This document shows, in pieces, positions 7,618-17,344 of a DNA stretch of 64,000 bases. The stretch comes from Roseovarius sp. (lineage in GTDB: Bacteria > Pseudomonadota > Alphaproteobacteria > Rhodobacterales > Rhodobacteraceae), in assembly GCF_027019125.1 (NCBI RefSeq), contig NZ_JALUXE010000027.1:372001-436000 (forward strand), in the 5' to 3' direction. Numbering within the stretch: position 1 is the stretch's first letter; each line of letters begins with the position of its first letter. Position numbers and translations under genes: made by a program. The notes under the pieces were generated by a model that saw nothing but the letters and a program-made list of their open reading frames with translations, made no database searches and was not told where the DNA came from.

Positions 7618-8499
7618 ATGACCATGGACTTCAAATTTGCGCGCCGCATGCTTGCCATTGCGGCTATAACGACGGGGCTCGGCCCGGCCGCGCTCTGGGC
7701 GCAGGACCTGACGGGAACGCTCGCCAAGATCAATGACAGCGGAGAAATCGTGATCGGCCACCGCGAAAGCTCGGTGCCATTTTCCTATCTGAATGATCAA
7801 CAGCAGCCCGAGGGCTATTCCATCGACCTCTGCATGAAGGTGGTCGAAGAGGTCGAGAAAACGCTCGGCAAGGAGATCGAGGTCCGCTATGTGCCCGTCA
7901 ATCCCAAGACGCGCATCGCCCTCATGGCGAATGGCACGATTGATCTGGAATGTGGTTCCACCACCAACAACCTGACGCGCCAGCAGCAGGTGGAATATCT
8001 GCCCGTAACCTTCGTGACCGGGACCAAAATCCTGACCCGCAAGGATTCAGGCATCACCTCGGTTGCCGACCTTGATGGCAAGGCCATTGCATTGGCCCAA
8101 GGCACAACCAACGAACGCGCCGTCATGGCGGCGGTCGACGCTCTGGGGCTTGATGTAAAGATCCTGCCGGTGCGCGATCACGCCGAAGGCATGCTCTCGC
8201 TCGAGACCGACCGGGTTGACGCCTATTCCACGGACCACATCCTGCTGCACGGCCTGATTGCCAAGTCGAAGACACCGGATGAATTTGCCGTTGTCGGGGA
8301 TTTCCTGTCCTTCGATCCCTATGCCCTGATGGTCCGTCGGGATGACAGCGCCTTTGAGCTTGTGGGCAAGACCGCCCTGGCCAACGTGTTCCGCTCCGGC
8401 GAAATTGACCAGATCTATGCAAAGTGGTTCGATCCGCTTGGCGTGCCGGCCGACCCGCTCCTGAAGGCTGCATTCCAGCTTGGTGCCCTGCCGGAATGA
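7618..8499 (+). CDS. gltI: Glutamate/aspartate-type ABC transporter periplasmic binding protein (GltI-like)
   Basis: A 293-residue secreted solute-binding protein. A signal peptide spans about residues 1-28, with likely cleavage at ALWA-QD. The mature part begins GTLAKINDSGEIVIGHRESS, matching E. coli GltI. Later motifs are VPFSYLNDQQQPEGYS and DLECGSTTNN, the latter characteristic of the Glu/Asp group. A strong ribosome-binding site GAGGGAG precedes the ATG. It is the first gene of gltIJKL. The substrate is inferred from homology; a related acidic amino acid or a cysteine derivative is possible given the neighbouring desulfhydrase remnant. Confidence 0.88.
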   Translation: MTMDFKFARRMLAIAAITTGLGPAALWAQDLTGTLAKINDSGEIVIGHRESSVPFSYLNDQQQPEGYSIDLCMKVVEEVEKTLGKEIEVRYVPVNPKTRIALMANGTIDLECGSTTNNLTRQQQVEYLPVTFVTGTKILTRKDSGITSVADLDGKAIALAQGTTNERAVMAAVDALGLDVKILPVRDHAEGMLSLETDRVDAYSTDHILLHGLIAKSKTPDEFAVVGDFLSFDPYALMVRRDDSAFELVGKTALANVFRSGEIDQIYAKWFDPLGVPADPLLKAAFQLGALPE

Positions 8500-8557
8500 C
8501 AGGCTCGCGGCCCGCGCGTGACAGGGCGGGCCGCGCAAGATCGGGGGACCGGACGCG

Positions 8558-9277
8558 ATGAACTACAATTGGAACTGGAGTGTTCTGTGGGAGCCGGAAT
8601 ACCTTGGCTGGCTGCTGAGTGGTCTTGGCTGGACCGTGTCCGTTGCCCTCTGCGCCTGGGGGATCGCCATGGTCGTGGGGGCGCTGGTGGGTGTGGGCCG
8701 GACGCTGCCCAGCAGACTGGTGAGCACGCTCTGCACCGCCTATGTCGAGCTCTTTCGGAACGTGCCGCTTTTGGTGCAGATGTTCATCTGGTATTTCGCC
8801 GTCCCTGAAATGCTGCCCGAAGAGGCCGGGCGCTGGATGAAGCGCGAGATGCCGCAGCCGGAATTCGTCACGGCGGTGGTGGCCCTCGGTCTCTATACCG
8901 CCAGCCGCGTGGCTGAGCAGGTGCGCGCCGGGATCGAGGCGGTGCCGACCGGGCTCAAGTCGGCGGCGACCGCACAGGGCATGGGCGTGGCGCAGGTTTA
9001 TCGCTACGTTCTCCTGCCGATTTCCTTTCGGCTGATCGTGCCGCCGATGACATCGGAATTCCTGACCGTCTTCAAGAATTCGTCGCTTGCCCTCACCATC
9101 GGCCTTCTGGAGCTGACGGCGCAAAGCCAGCAGATCGCAGAATACACCTTTCAGAGTTTCGAGGCCTATACTGCCGCCACCGTCATCTATGTTCTGATCG
9201 CCCTCTGCGCCACGATCGTGATGACGCTCGTGGAACGCTACACGCGTATTCCGGGCTACGTCGGCAAGGGGAACTGA
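8558..9277 (+). CDS. gltJ: Glutamate/aspartate-type ABC transporter permease GltJ-like
   Basis: A 239-residue inner-membrane permease of the polar amino acid (HisM/GltJ) family. The N-terminus MNYNWNWSVLWEPEYLGWLL resembles GltJ. It has YVELFRNVPLLVQMFIWYF near residues 67-85 and the ATPase-contact loop AATAQGMGVAQVYRYVLLP near 140-160. Several transmembrane segments are evident. It follows gltI by 58 bp and precedes gltK by 1 bp. Confidence 0.9.
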   Translation: MNYNWNWSVLWEPEYLGWLLSGLGWTVSVALCAWGIAMVVGALVGVGRTLPSRLVSTLCTAYVELFRNVPLLVQMFIWYFAVPEMLPEEAGRWMKREMPQPEFVTAVVALGLYTASRVAEQVRAGIEAVPTGLKSAATAQGMGVAQVYRYVLLPISFRLIVPPMTSEFLTVFKNSSLALTIGLLELTAQSQQIAEYTFQSFEAYTAATVIYVLIALCATIVMTLVERYTRIPGYVGKGN

Positions 9278-9278
9278 G

Positions 9279-9935
9279 ATGGGCGATTTCGATTTTGGCG
9301 TCATCCTGAACAACCTGCCGTTCCTCTGGCAGGGGTTGCAGCTCAGTCTGTGGCTCACGTTTCTCGCGGTGCTCGGGGGCATTGCTCTGGGCACGTTGCT
9401 GGCGCTGGCGCGGCTCTCGGGGATCAAGCCGCTGGCGTTTCTCGCTGCGGCCTATGTCAACCTGATCCGCTCGGTGCCCCTGATCCTCGTGATTTTCTGG
9501 TTCTACTTCCTTGTGCCTCTGGCGCTCGGGCGGCCTATCGGCGGTTTCTATTCGGCGCTCATCGCCTTTGTGATGTTCGAGGCCGCCTATTATTCCGAGA
9601 TCATGCGCGCCGGTATCCAGAGCGTCAGAACAGGCCAGGTTCACGCAGGTCAGGCGACGGGGCTCAGCTACTGGCAAATCCAGCGGTACATCGTCCTGCC
9701 GCAGGCCTTTCGCAACATGATCCCTATTCTGGTCACGCAGGGCATCATCCTGTTTCAGGATACCTCTCTGGTCTTTGTCGTGTCGCTGCGCGACCTGATG
9801 ACCGCCTCTTCCATCGTGGCCCGGACCGAGGGCCGCCTCGTCGAAATGTATCTCTTTGCCGCGCTCGTCTACTTCGTGATCTGCTTTGCGGGTTCGCTGT
9901 TCGTGCGTCGGCTTCAAACGCGGATGGCGACATGA
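9279..9935 (+). CDS. gltK: Glutamate/aspartate-type ABC transporter permease GltK-like
   Basis: A 218-residue inner-membrane permease that should pair with GltJ. It contains [19 protein letters not shown] and the EAA-type loop [20 protein letters not shown] near residues 127-146. GltK-type length and order are kept. The stop overlaps the gltL start as ATGA, so permease and ATPase are translationally coupled. Confidence 0.9.
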   Translation: MGDFDFGVILNNLPFLWQGLQLSLWLTFLAVLGGIALGTLLALARLSGIKPLAFLAAAYVNLIRSVPLILVIFWFYFLVPLALGRPIGGFYSALIAFVMFEAAYYSEIMRAGIQSVRTGQVHAGQATGLSYWQIQRYIVLPQAFRNMIPILVTQGIILFQDTSLVFVVSLRDLMTASSIVARTEGRLVEMYLFAALVYFVICFAGSLFVRRLQTRMAT

Positions 9936-10663
9936 TCGAAATGCAAAACGTGAGCAAATGGTATGGGGACTTCAAGGTTCTTACCGATTGCACGACCAAG
10001 GTGGCGACGGGCGAGGTTGTGGTGGTTTGCGGCCCCTCGGGATCGGGCAAGTCCACGCTCATCAAATGTGTGAACGGGCTGGAGCCGGTGCAGCAGGGGC
10101 GCATCACCGTCGACGGCGCCGAGGTGACAGGCAGCGGCGCAAAGCTGACCAAGCTGCGCGCCAAGATCGGAATGGTCTTTCAGCATTTCGAACTTTATCC
10201 CCACATGAGCGTGCGCGACAACTTGTGTCTGGCTCAGGAAAAGGTGCTGGGCCGGAGCCGCAAGGAAGCCGAGGCCAGAGCCGAGACCTTGCTGACGCGC
10301 GTGGGCATGATCGACCACATCGCCAAATATCCGGGGCAATTGTCCGGCGGTCAGCAGCAGCGCGTGGCCATTGCCCGCGCCCTTGCGATGGACCCGATCG
10401 CCATGTTGTTCGACGAGCCGACTTCGGCGCTTGATCCCGAGATGATCAAGGAGGTGCTCGACGTCATGGTGGGGCTGGCCCGTGACGATGGCATGACCAT
10501 GATGGTGGTGACACATGAGATGGGATTTGCGCGCAAGGTTGCGGATCGCGTCGTGTTCATGGATGCCGGTGCCATCGTAGAGGACCGCCCGACGCAAGAG
10601 TTCTTCGACGCGCCCGAAAGTGAGCGCGCCAAGGATTTCCTGTCAAAGATCCTGCAACATTAA
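9932..10663 (+). CDS. gltL: Amino-acid ABC transporter ATP-binding protein GltL-like
   Basis: A 243-residue ATPase that powers the GltJK permease. Walker A is GPSGSGKST (residues 32-40), the Q-loop is [12 protein letters not shown], the signature is [16 protein letters not shown], Walker B is [13 protein letters not shown] and the H-loop is VVTHEMGFA. An in-frame open extension upstream overlaps gltK and is not family-like. It is the last gene of the operon. No clear T-rich terminator follows. Confidence 0.93.
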   Translation: MIEMQNVSKWYGDFKVLTDCTTKVATGEVVVVCGPSGSGKSTLIKCVNGLEPVQQGRITVDGAEVTGSGAKLTKLRAKIGMVFQHFELYPHMSVRDNLCLAQEKVLGRSRKEAEARAETLLTRVGMIDHIAKYPGQLSGGQQQRVAIARALAMDPIAMLFDEPTSALDPEMIKEVLDVMVGLARDDGMTMMVVTHEMGFARKVADRVVFMDAGAIVEDRPTQEFFDAPESERAKDFLSKILQH

Positions 10664-10944
10664 GAGCTCGGAGCCCTCAACTCGTCTTGTGTCGTGCGGC
10701 GCGCAAGGGGGGCCGCAGGCGGGTCGTGGTTCAGTTTGAAATCCATCCCCATCGGACCGACCCTGATCCAGGATGCTGCCGAGGATCGGCAGATGCTTCT
10801 GTCCGCACTCCCGGCTATGCCCGAGGACATGCGATCCTGGAAACCGAGCGATCCCGTGGTCAGGTCCCGGATGGGAGCGCCCCGGACCCGGGATCGACGT
10901 TCGCGAGCGGCTTGCCGCTTTGCGGCGCGGTCCCGGGCGCTGCG
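10664..10944. other. 281-bp intergenic stretch between gltL and nosX; no gene recognised
   Basis: This separates the convergent ends of the glt operon (+) and the nos operon (-). No hairpin with a T-tract and no recognisable gene was seen. A plus-strand frame at about 10739-10880 reads like protein (FSLKSIPIGPTLIQDAAEDR) but has no start context and no family I know, so it may be a coding relic. Confidence 0.5.
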
Positions 10945-11841
10945 TCAGACGAGGCGGCAATCCCGCAGCCGCCCAATGGCCTCTTTCGCCTCTGCGTCGG
11001 CGAGCAGGCAAAATCCGGTCGAAAGGGCGTCGGCCAAGGCTGCCGTGGGTGCGGTGACCGATACGGTGCGTGCTGTTGCCGGGGCGGGCAGTCCGGTCCG
11101 GGGGTCGAGGATATGGCCGATGGTTTCAGCCGCGTCGAAGGACGTGCCAAGTGGCGCTGATGTCGCCAGCGCGCGGTCACGGAACCTGAACGCCCTGCCA
11201 TCGGGCAGCGACACCGACCAGGGTGCGCCAGACGGCATGCCCCCCAAGGCGCGAACCTCTCCTGTGTCGATGAGGATCCGATCAAGACCTTGCGCCTCCA
11301 GCATCCTCGCCACGCGATCGGCGACATAGCCTTGGGCGATGCCGTTCAGGGTGAGGGCCATGCCGGATCGTGCGAAGGCGATCTGCGACGGCGCGATTGA
11401 CACGGACGACCAGCCGATGCGAGATCGGGTCTTTTCCAGCATCGGGCCCGTCACGGTGCCGCCTGCGGCATATGCCTCGGCATAGGTCGTCCAGAGTGGC
11501 TGAATCGTCGGGTCGAAGGCGCCGCCGGTCGCGTCATGCACGGCACCGGCGATGCCAAGGCATTCGACAAGCTCGAACGGCGGCGCATCCAGTGACCCGT
11601 CGCGGTTCAGTCGTGACAGGGCAGAGTCCGGCCGATAGAGGCTGAAGACATCCTCGAGGCGGTCGATTTCGCGCAGCACGGCCATCACGATCTCGGCGGC
11701 ATCCGGGTGGTCTAACGTGATCGACGCCCGCGCTCCAAGCGCAGTGCCGGTCCAGTAACGCTTCGGCGCGGCCGAAGCAGGGCCCGCCAGAGCGGTGGCG
11801 GCGGAAATCGCGATGAAGCGACGGCGGGAAAGGCGCGGCAT
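10945..11841 (-). CDS. nosX: NosX, ApbE-family FAD:protein FMN transferase
   Basis: A periplasmic flavin transferase of 298 residues that attaches FMN to a threonine of NosR. A Tat signal SRRRFIAIS opens the protein. Typical ApbE features follow: ALGARASITL, the GGAFDPTIQPLW stretch and the Mg-binding end TGLPAPATARTVSVTAPTAA with LADALST. It is the last gene of the nos operon, 9 bp after nosL, as in other alphaproteobacterial nosCRZDFYLX clusters, so NosX is preferred over a housekeeping ApbE. Confidence 0.92.
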   Translation of the reverse strand: MPRLSRRRFIAISAATALAGPASAAPKRYWTGTALGARASITLDHPDAAEIVMAVLREIDRLEDVFSLYRPDSALSRLNRDGSLDAPPFELVECLGIAGAVHDATGGAFDPTIQPLWTTYAEAYAAGGTVTGPMLEKTRSRIGWSSVSIAPSQIAFARSGMALTLNGIAQGYVADRVARMLEAQGLDRILIDTGEVRALGGMPSGAPWSVSLPDGRAFRFRDRALATSAPLGTSFDAAETIGHILDPRTGLPAPATARTVSVTAPTAALADALSTGFCLLADAEAKEAIGRLRDCRLV

Positions 11842-11850
11842 GGTGGTCTC

Positions 11851-12399
11851 CTAGTCGATGGCCGCCCCCTCGGGCGGAATGAAATTGCCCTCGTCGTCGA
11901 GCCGGAACTCAACCGGGGCCAGCACCATCTCGTCCGGCACCGAGAGCAGTGACAGGACCTCGCCACCGTTTCTGGTGGCAAAATCCTCGGCAGCGGCGCG
12001 GTCGGCAAAGGGGACCAGCTCGGGTGCCCCCATGCCGCCGGCAACGGTGGCGCCAACCACGTAGACGGCTGTGTCGGCGGCGATCCAGTTGTCGGCTCCG
12101 GGGGCATGCCAACTGGGGGCGGCCCCCATGTCGCTGACATAGATCGCGGTGATGGCGTAGTTTTGCTCGGGCATCCGTTGGTAGGCGATAGCATCACGCA
12201 CTTGGCTGAAGAACAGCGGATCGGGCGGACCCGCCAGGTGGACCTGCGCCTTGGGGCCGGGATGTTCCAGCAGATCCATCTGGCAGTAATGGCCCACGGC
12301 TTCGGCAGTCATGGTGACAGGCAACGGCCTTTCAGCCGAATCTTCCTTGCAGCCCGACAGAGCGAGAGCAACAAGCGTGAGCGCTATAAGGCGGGTCAT
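11851..12399 (-). CDS. nosL: NosL, copper-chaperone lipoprotein for N2O reductase
   Basis: A 182-residue lipoprotein that delivers Cu(I) for assembly of the CuZ centre of NosZ. The lipobox is LALSGC near residue 16. The copper-binding motif is GHYCQMDL (C-x-M) near residue 38, followed by the conserved pattern ending APSWHAPGADNWIAAD. It starts at the ATG at 12399, which overlaps the nosY stop as ATGA. A longer upstream frame is antisense-like and not preferred. Confidence 0.93.
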   Translation of the reverse strand: MTRLIALTLVALALSGCKEDSAERPLPVTMTAEAVGHYCQMDLLEHPGPKAQVHLAGPPDPLFFSQVRDAIAYQRMPEQNYAITAIYVSDMGAAPSWHAPGADNWIAADTAVYVVGATVAGGMGAPELVPFADRAAAEDFATRNGGEVLSLLSVPDEMVLAPVEFRLDDEGNFIPPEGAAID

Positions 12400-13217
12400 G
12401 GTCGTACCCTCCGGAATGCGACCAGGGCCAAGGCAAAACCGCCCGTCGACCAGACCAGCAACGAGGAAAGAGCCAAGGCCGGAGGAATGGTCTGCGCCGC
12501 CCCTGCGACGCCCGCCGCCACACCCGCCGCCTCGGAGGCGGCGAGGTTGTAAAGCCGAAAGGCGTCGGCCGGGTTCGCAAGCAGAAGCCAGGGAAAAACA
12601 TGCGTGGTGAAGTCTCCGCCGCCATCGGCGACCACCGCAGCCAGCAGACCCAGATCGTAAAGCACCACGAAGACCAGCCACAACCCGATGGCCGCGCCGG
12701 CGGCCGCGCCCGGGCGGCGCGATACCGCCGAGACAGCATATCCCACTCCGAGGAAAGCCGCGCCCAGCACCAGGGAGGACAGCAGCAGCCGCACGAGCGC
12801 AGGCAGGCCTGCCGCCGCCCCCGGATCGAAAGCGAAAGCCGCCAAGGCGGCGACGCCGTAGCCGGCCACAAGGGCGATGCCAAGAACAGCCAGATGCGCG
12901 AGAAATTTCCCCGCCAGTATCTCGCCACGGCTGACGGGATAGGTCAGGATCAGCGGCAGCGTACCTCGCTCGACCTCGCCCGCCACGGCGTCGAAGGACA
13001 TCAGCAACGCGAGAAGCGGAACGAGGTACACGGCGAGAGAGGTGAGGCTTGCGACCGTGACCGAGAGTTTGTCGGCGCCGATTTCACCGGTTGGCGCGCT
13101 GCCTGCCGCCGACAGGACAAGCGCAAAGAGCGCCATCATTGCGACCGCGATCGCGACCCAGCGGTTGCGCATCGCGATGCGGACCTCGGATCCGGCCCCG
13201 GCCATTATACGGGTCAT
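12396..13217 (-). CDS. nosY: NosY, membrane subunit of the NosDFY copper-centre assembly transporter
   Basis: A 273-residue ABC-2 type permease with about six transmembrane segments, for example LAVYLVPLLALLMSFDAVAG. The family stretch GTLPLILTYPVSRGEILAGK lies near residue 85. With NosF (ATPase) and NosD (periplasmic) it forms the NosDFY complex that matures the CuZ cluster. It overlaps nosF upstream and nosL downstream by 4 bp each. Confidence 0.93.
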   Translation of the reverse strand: MTRIMAGAGSEVRIAMRNRWVAIAVAMMALFALVLSAAGSAPTGEIGADKLSVTVASLTSLAVYLVPLLALLMSFDAVAGEVERGTLPLILTYPVSRGEILAGKFLAHLAVLGIALVAGYGVAALAAFAFDPGAAAGLPALVRLLLSSLVLGAAFLGVGYAVSAVSRRPGAAAGAAIGLWLVFVVLYDLGLLAAVVADGGGDFTTHVFPWLLLANPADAFRLYNLAASEAAGVAAGVAGAAQTIPPALALSSLLVWSTGGFALALVAFRRVRP

Positions 13218-14101
13218 TGATCTGTCCTCCGGCTGAAATGGGTGTACAGGTCTTCGAGGCTCGGCGGGATCACCTCGACGTCCTCGATCATGCCGCCGAG
13301 ACCGGCGATCTGGCCGAGGCGGGACAGCTTGTCGTCATGCGTGCATGTTAGATCGACCCGCACGCCGTTGACGCGGGTGCCATCCAACCGCCGTGCCACG
13401 TCGCCCACCGTGTCGGGCCGGGCCGCGACCTGGATGTGGATCGGCAGCCCCGCCGCGCGCCGAAGCGCCGCAAGCGTGTCGTTCGCGACGAGCCGCCCCC
13501 TCGACAGGATCGCGATGCGGTCGGTCCGCGCCTCGACCTCGGTCAGCGCGTGGGAGGACAACAGGATGGCCGCACCCTCGCGGGCAAGGTCGTCGAGGAT
13601 GTCGTAGAACTCGCGCCGCGAAACGGGGTCAAGCCCGCTTGTCGGCTCGTCAAGGACCATCAGGCGCGGCCGTCCGATCAGCGCCTGCGCCAGCCCGACG
13701 CGCTGCCGCATCCCCTTGGAGTAGGTGCCGATCCGGCGGTCTGCGGCCTGCTCCAGCCCGACCCTTTCCAGCAGGGCGCCAGCTTTCGAGGCCGGTTCAC
13801 CACGCAACCGCAGGTATACCGCGAGCTGTTCACGCCCGGTCAGGGCCGGGTGAAAGGCCGCATTTTCCGGTAGATAGGCCGTGGCCTCGCGCGCGGCGCG
13901 TTCGCCGGGCGCAGCGCCCGCCACGCGGATCTCGCCCAAGGTCGCCGGGATCAGCCCCAGAACGGTCTTCATCAGGGTCGACTTGCCCGCCCCGTTGTGA
14001 CCCAGCAGCGCCACGCGCTCGCCTTCGGCCACCGCAAGGCTGACATCCTGTAGCGCCTCGACGGTGCCAAAGGTCTTAGTGACCCGAGAGCAGGTCAGCA
14101 T
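13214..14101 (-). CDS. nosF: NosF, ATPase of the NosDFY transporter
   Basis: A 295-residue ABC ATPase. Walker A is GHNGAGKST (about residues 34-42), the signature is YSKGMRQRVGLAQAL, Walker B is LMVLDEPTSGLDP, and LLSSHALTEVEARTDRIA follows. A C-terminal extension fits NosF. It overlaps nosD by 26 bp upstream and nosY by 4 bp downstream. Confidence 0.93.
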   Translation of the reverse strand: MLTCSRVTKTFGTVEALQDVSLAVAEGERVALLGHNGAGKSTLMKTVLGLIPATLGEIRVAGAAPGERAAREATAYLPENAAFHPALTGREQLAVYLRLRGEPASKAGALLERVGLEQAADRRIGTYSKGMRQRVGLAQALIGRPRLMVLDEPTSGLDPVSRREFYDILDDLAREGAAILLSSHALTEVEARTDRIAILSRGRLVANDTLAALRRAAGLPIHIQVAARPDTVGDVARRLDGTRVNGVRVDLTCTHDDKLSRLGQIAGLGGMIEDVEVIPPSLEDLYTHFSRRTDQ

Positions 14102-15413
14102 CGCTCATCTCCTCAATCTCTCCGGCGCGGGCCAGTGCATCGGCCTCCAGCGCCGCGATGTTGCCCGGCACCGCGATCTCGGGCGCCGTCATCAGCGGCG
14201 CGCTGTCCAGAACGCCGCCCGGCAGGGTTGCCGGAAAGGCTGTCTGGCTCCAGCGCACCAATTGCACCGCGGGCGAGCCAAGCAACAGCTTGGCCGAAGG
14301 CTGCGACCAAAGGATGTGATCCATCAGGTCGTTCGGCCGGAAGGCCCCGTCTGCGATCCCGTCGCCGTCTAGGTCGAAGGCCGGGTGGTCCGACCAGAAA
14401 TTGCCGCGGCCTTCCGCGCTCCATTCCATTTGTCGGGTTCCGACGTATTTCACCTGGGTTCGATTGCCGACAAAGGCATTGCCGGTGATCTGGTTGCGTT
14501 CGGAGCCGGCGGTGAAGTGAATGCCGATCTCGCATCCCTCGAAACGGTTGCCCTCGATCCGGTTCTTGTGGGCATTGTAGATGAAGGTGCATTTTTCATG
14601 CGTGCCGCCGCGCACCAGGTTGCCGGTGACCTGCGCGTTGTTGGCGTAGTTCAGCATGATGCCATGCGTGCGATCACCCAGCGACAGGTTGTCCCGCACC
14701 TCGATTCGGTTCGAGAACATCAAGGCAAACCCCAGGGTGTTGCCCACCGAGATGTTGCCGATGATCCGGGAATTGTTCGTGTACATGTAGTGCACGGCAA
14801 AGCGCAGGTCGCGGAAGGTGTTGTTGCGAAAGACGTTGTTCTTCGAGGCATTGGCGAAGATTCCGTCCCGTCCCCAGATCACGTCATTGGCCTCGACAAT
14901 CGTTCCAGGCGCATTCCAGACGTAGATCCCGTTGCCCCGGTCGTTCACCCGCCGATCACGGCGGCCTTCGATCCGGTTTCCACGCACGATACTGTCGCGC
15001 GCGCCGTGCACGGTGATGCCGTGCAGGTTGCCAGTCAGGTGGTTGTTTTCGACAATCGCGTTCGTGGCCGTCCGTTCGAGCTTTACTCCTGAATCGATTT
15101 CTGCGCCGTCATTGCCCGAGCCGCGGATCGTCAGGTTGCGGATCACCGCGCCGTTGCTGCTCACGGAAACGACGCTGCCCGTTCCGTTGCCTTCGAGGAT
15201 GGTGCCGTCCTGGCCTTCAAGGGTCAGCGGAAGGTCGATGGACACCGGGCCTTCATGCAGGCCCGGCATCAGGATCAGCACGTCGCCGGGGTTGGCCCCG
15301 GCGACGGCGGCGGCAAGCGCACCCGGCGCGGGCGCTACCGTCCGCGTTTCTGCCGCTGCAGGGACCGCGAGAGCGGCCAGGATAGCGACAAGGAGGAGCC
15401 GGATGCGCGCCAT
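14076..15413 (-). CDS. nosD: NosD, periplasmic copper-assembly protein
   Basis: A 445-residue periplasmic parallel beta-helix protein. A signal peptide (RIRLLLVAILAALAVPAAA) opens it and many short beta-helix turns follow, such as NNVFRNNTFRDLRFAVHYMY and GNTLGFALMFSNRIEVRDN. The HYMYTNNS segment is typical of NosD. The start ATG at 15413 lies 2 bp after the nosZ stop; an in-frame ATG at 15488 lies inside nosZ and is not preferred. NosD accepts copper from NosL during CuZ assembly. Confidence 0.93.
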   Translation of the reverse strand: MARIRLLLVAILAALAVPAAAETRTVAPAPGALAAAVAGANPGDVLILMPGLHEGPVSIDLPLTLEGQDGTILEGNGTGSVVSVSSNGAVIRNLTIRGSGNDGAEIDSGVKLERTATNAIVENNHLTGNLHGITVHGARDSIVRGNRIEGRRDRRVNDRGNGIYVWNAPGTIVEANDVIWGRDGIFANASKNNVFRNNTFRDLRFAVHYMYTNNSRIIGNISVGNTLGFALMFSNRIEVRDNLSLGDRTHGIMLNYANNAQVTGNLVRGGTHEKCTFIYNAHKNRIEGNRFEGCEIGIHFTAGSERNQITGNAFVGNRTQVKYVGTRQMEWSAEGRGNFWSDHPAFDLDGDGIADGAFRPNDLMDHILWSQPSAKLLLGSPAVQLVRWSQTAFPATLPGGVLDSAPLMTAPEIAVPGNIAALEADALARAGEIEEMSDADLLSGH

Positions 15414-15415
15414 TC

Positions 15416-17344
15416 TCAGGCGCCCCGCGGTTCGACGAACATCCGGCCGCGCATCTCCATGTGGAGCGCGTGGCAGAACCACTGGCAATAATACCAGTAG
15501 ACGCCCGGTTGCGCCGCCGTGAAGGTCACCGATGCGGTGGCCTGCGGCCCGACCTCCATCGCGACGCCATGGTTGCCCATTGTGAAACCGTGGGTCAGGT
15601 CATCGATGTCGTCAAGGTTGGTGACGTAGACCGTGACCTCATCGCCCTGCTTCACCGTGAAGGATGGCAGCGAGAACATCGGCGCCTGGGACGACATGTA
15701 GACCCGCACCTTGTTGCCGTCGCGGATCGGCTCGTCATGGCCCCAGTCAAGGTCCACGCCGTCCGCCTCGGCCTGACGGCGCGCGTCTTCCCACATCGGA
15801 TCGTCGCGTTTCCAGACATGGAGCGGAGTCACGACCGAGCGATGAACCAGGATCGAGTCATGGGGCTCTGCGAAGGTCGGGCCATCATGGACGAGGTTGA
15901 GCTTGTCGCCGTCGATGACGAAAAGCTGTTCGTTCTCGGGCTTGAGGGGGCCGACGTTGATGAACCGGTCCTTGGAGAACTTGTTCATCGAGATGAAGTA
16001 TTTGCCATCAGCATCCAGCGTCTCGCCCATGGTGGTCGAGTTGTGGCCGGGCTGATAATGCACGTCGGTCTTGGACAGGATCGGATCCTCGCCGGCCACG
16101 GCCTTGGCGATGTTCCACTTCACCACCTGGCTGTCGAGGAAGAGCGTGGTATAGGCGTTGCCCTTGCCATCGAAGGCGGTGTGAAGCGGCCCAAGGCCAA
16201 GTTCGGGCTCCGCGACCACGGCCGAACGGGGATCCGCCCCCTCGTAGAACACCGCGTCGAGCTTGCGCACGTCGATCACGCTGACCGTCGGCGACAGCTT
16301 GCCAGCGATGCACAGGTGCACCTTGTCGGGCGCCATGTTGCAGCCGTGGGGGTTGTTCGGGATCGGGATGTAGCGAACGTAGTTCTTTTCCGATCCCTTG
16401 CGCCCGTCGATCACCTTGACGCCGTTGAGTTCGGTAAAGTCCCCGGCAGCGATACCCTTTTCGATCTCGGCGATGTTGTAGACCACCACATGGTCCTTGT
16501 CCGCCGCCGTCATGTCGGCGAGGTCCATCCCCATTTCCGAGTTGTACGAGGTCGAGAACGCGTATTTGCCGTCGTAATCCGCGTCGGTGTTGTCGAGGTT
16601 GCCGGTGACCATCACCTGCCACGCAATGCTCATGTCATCGGCATTGATCGCGGTGTAGAAGTTCACGTATTTCGACGGATCGTCGAGGATCATGCCGTCG
16701 TTGACCATTGGCACCTCGTCCTCGCCATTGGCGAACACGTAGTTGGTGCGCGGCCATTTCTGCGGGCGCAGGCCATGGATGCCCTTGGCGTTCGGGATCT
16801 CGATGATCTTGTCAGGTTTCATCACGTCGCAGCGCACCCGCGCCACGCGCGTGTTGGCCTTGTCGTTCATGAACAGGAAGCGGCCGTCATATTTGCCCTC
16901 GGTGAAGGACATGTGGACGTGGTGCAGGTCGCCATTGCGGGGGAACTCAAGCCCGTTTGCCGCGAGATAATCCTTGGTCTTCTGGGTCAGACCCTCGGTC
17001 AGGATCTTCTTCGATTCATTGGTGATGCCCCAGCCGGTGGCCGAGCAGATGTTGAACACCGGCACGCGCATCAGCTCGCGCATCGAGGGGATGCCGAGTA
17101 TGCGCATCTCGCCGGTCTGGCCCGAGGACCAGAAGCCATAATACTCGTCCAGTTCGCCAGGCGCGACATGGCCGACTTCGCTTGCGGCCCGGGCCGGGGT
17201 TGCCGATCCCAGGAAGGCCGCGCCCGTTGCGCCGCCCAGCATGGCCCCGCCGGATATGCCCAGCGTGCCGAGCGCGGCCCCTCCGGCCGTCGCGCCCAGA
17301 AGGCCACGCCGGCTGATGCCGCTTTTCCCCATTTTTTCAGACAT
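15416..17344 (-). CDS. nosZ: NosZ, nitrous oxide reductase (clade I, Tat-exported)
   Basis: Periplasmic multicopper enzyme (642 residues) reducing N2O to N2. The twin-arginine signal is [12 protein letters not shown] (residues 11-22). CuZ ligand regions include DLHHVHMSF (H141, H142, H144), HGCNM, PLHTAF and EPHDS. The cupredoxin domain carries the CuA motif with C620, W622, C624, H628 and M631 ([12 protein letters not shown]) plus the H of DLTHGF. All expected metal ligands that I can see are present, so the enzyme looks functional. It overlaps nosR by 8 bp. Confidence 0.98.
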   Translation of the reverse strand: MSEKMGKSGISRRGLLGATAGGAALGTLGISGGAMLGGATGAAFLGSATPARAASEVGHVAPGELDEYYGFWSSGQTGEMRILGIPSMRELMRVPVFNICSATGWGITNESKKILTEGLTQKTKDYLAANGLEFPRNGDLHHVHMSFTEGKYDGRFLFMNDKANTRVARVRCDVMKPDKIIEIPNAKGIHGLRPQKWPRTNYVFANGEDEVPMVNDGMILDDPSKYVNFYTAINADDMSIAWQVMVTGNLDNTDADYDGKYAFSTSYNSEMGMDLADMTAADKDHVVVYNIAEIEKGIAAGDFTELNGVKVIDGRKGSEKNYVRYIPIPNNPHGCNMAPDKVHLCIAGKLSPTVSVIDVRKLDAVFYEGADPRSAVVAEPELGLGPLHTAFDGKGNAYTTLFLDSQVVKWNIAKAVAGEDPILSKTDVHYQPGHNSTTMGETLDADGKYFISMNKFSKDRFINVGPLKPENEQLFVIDGDKLNLVHDGPTFAEPHDSILVHRSVVTPLHVWKRDDPMWEDARRQAEADGVDLDWGHDEPIRDGNKVRVYMSSQAPMFSLPSFTVKQGDEVTVYVTNLDDIDDLTHGFTMGNHGVAMEVGPQATASVTFTAAQPGVYWYYCQWFCHALHMEMRGRMFVEPRGA

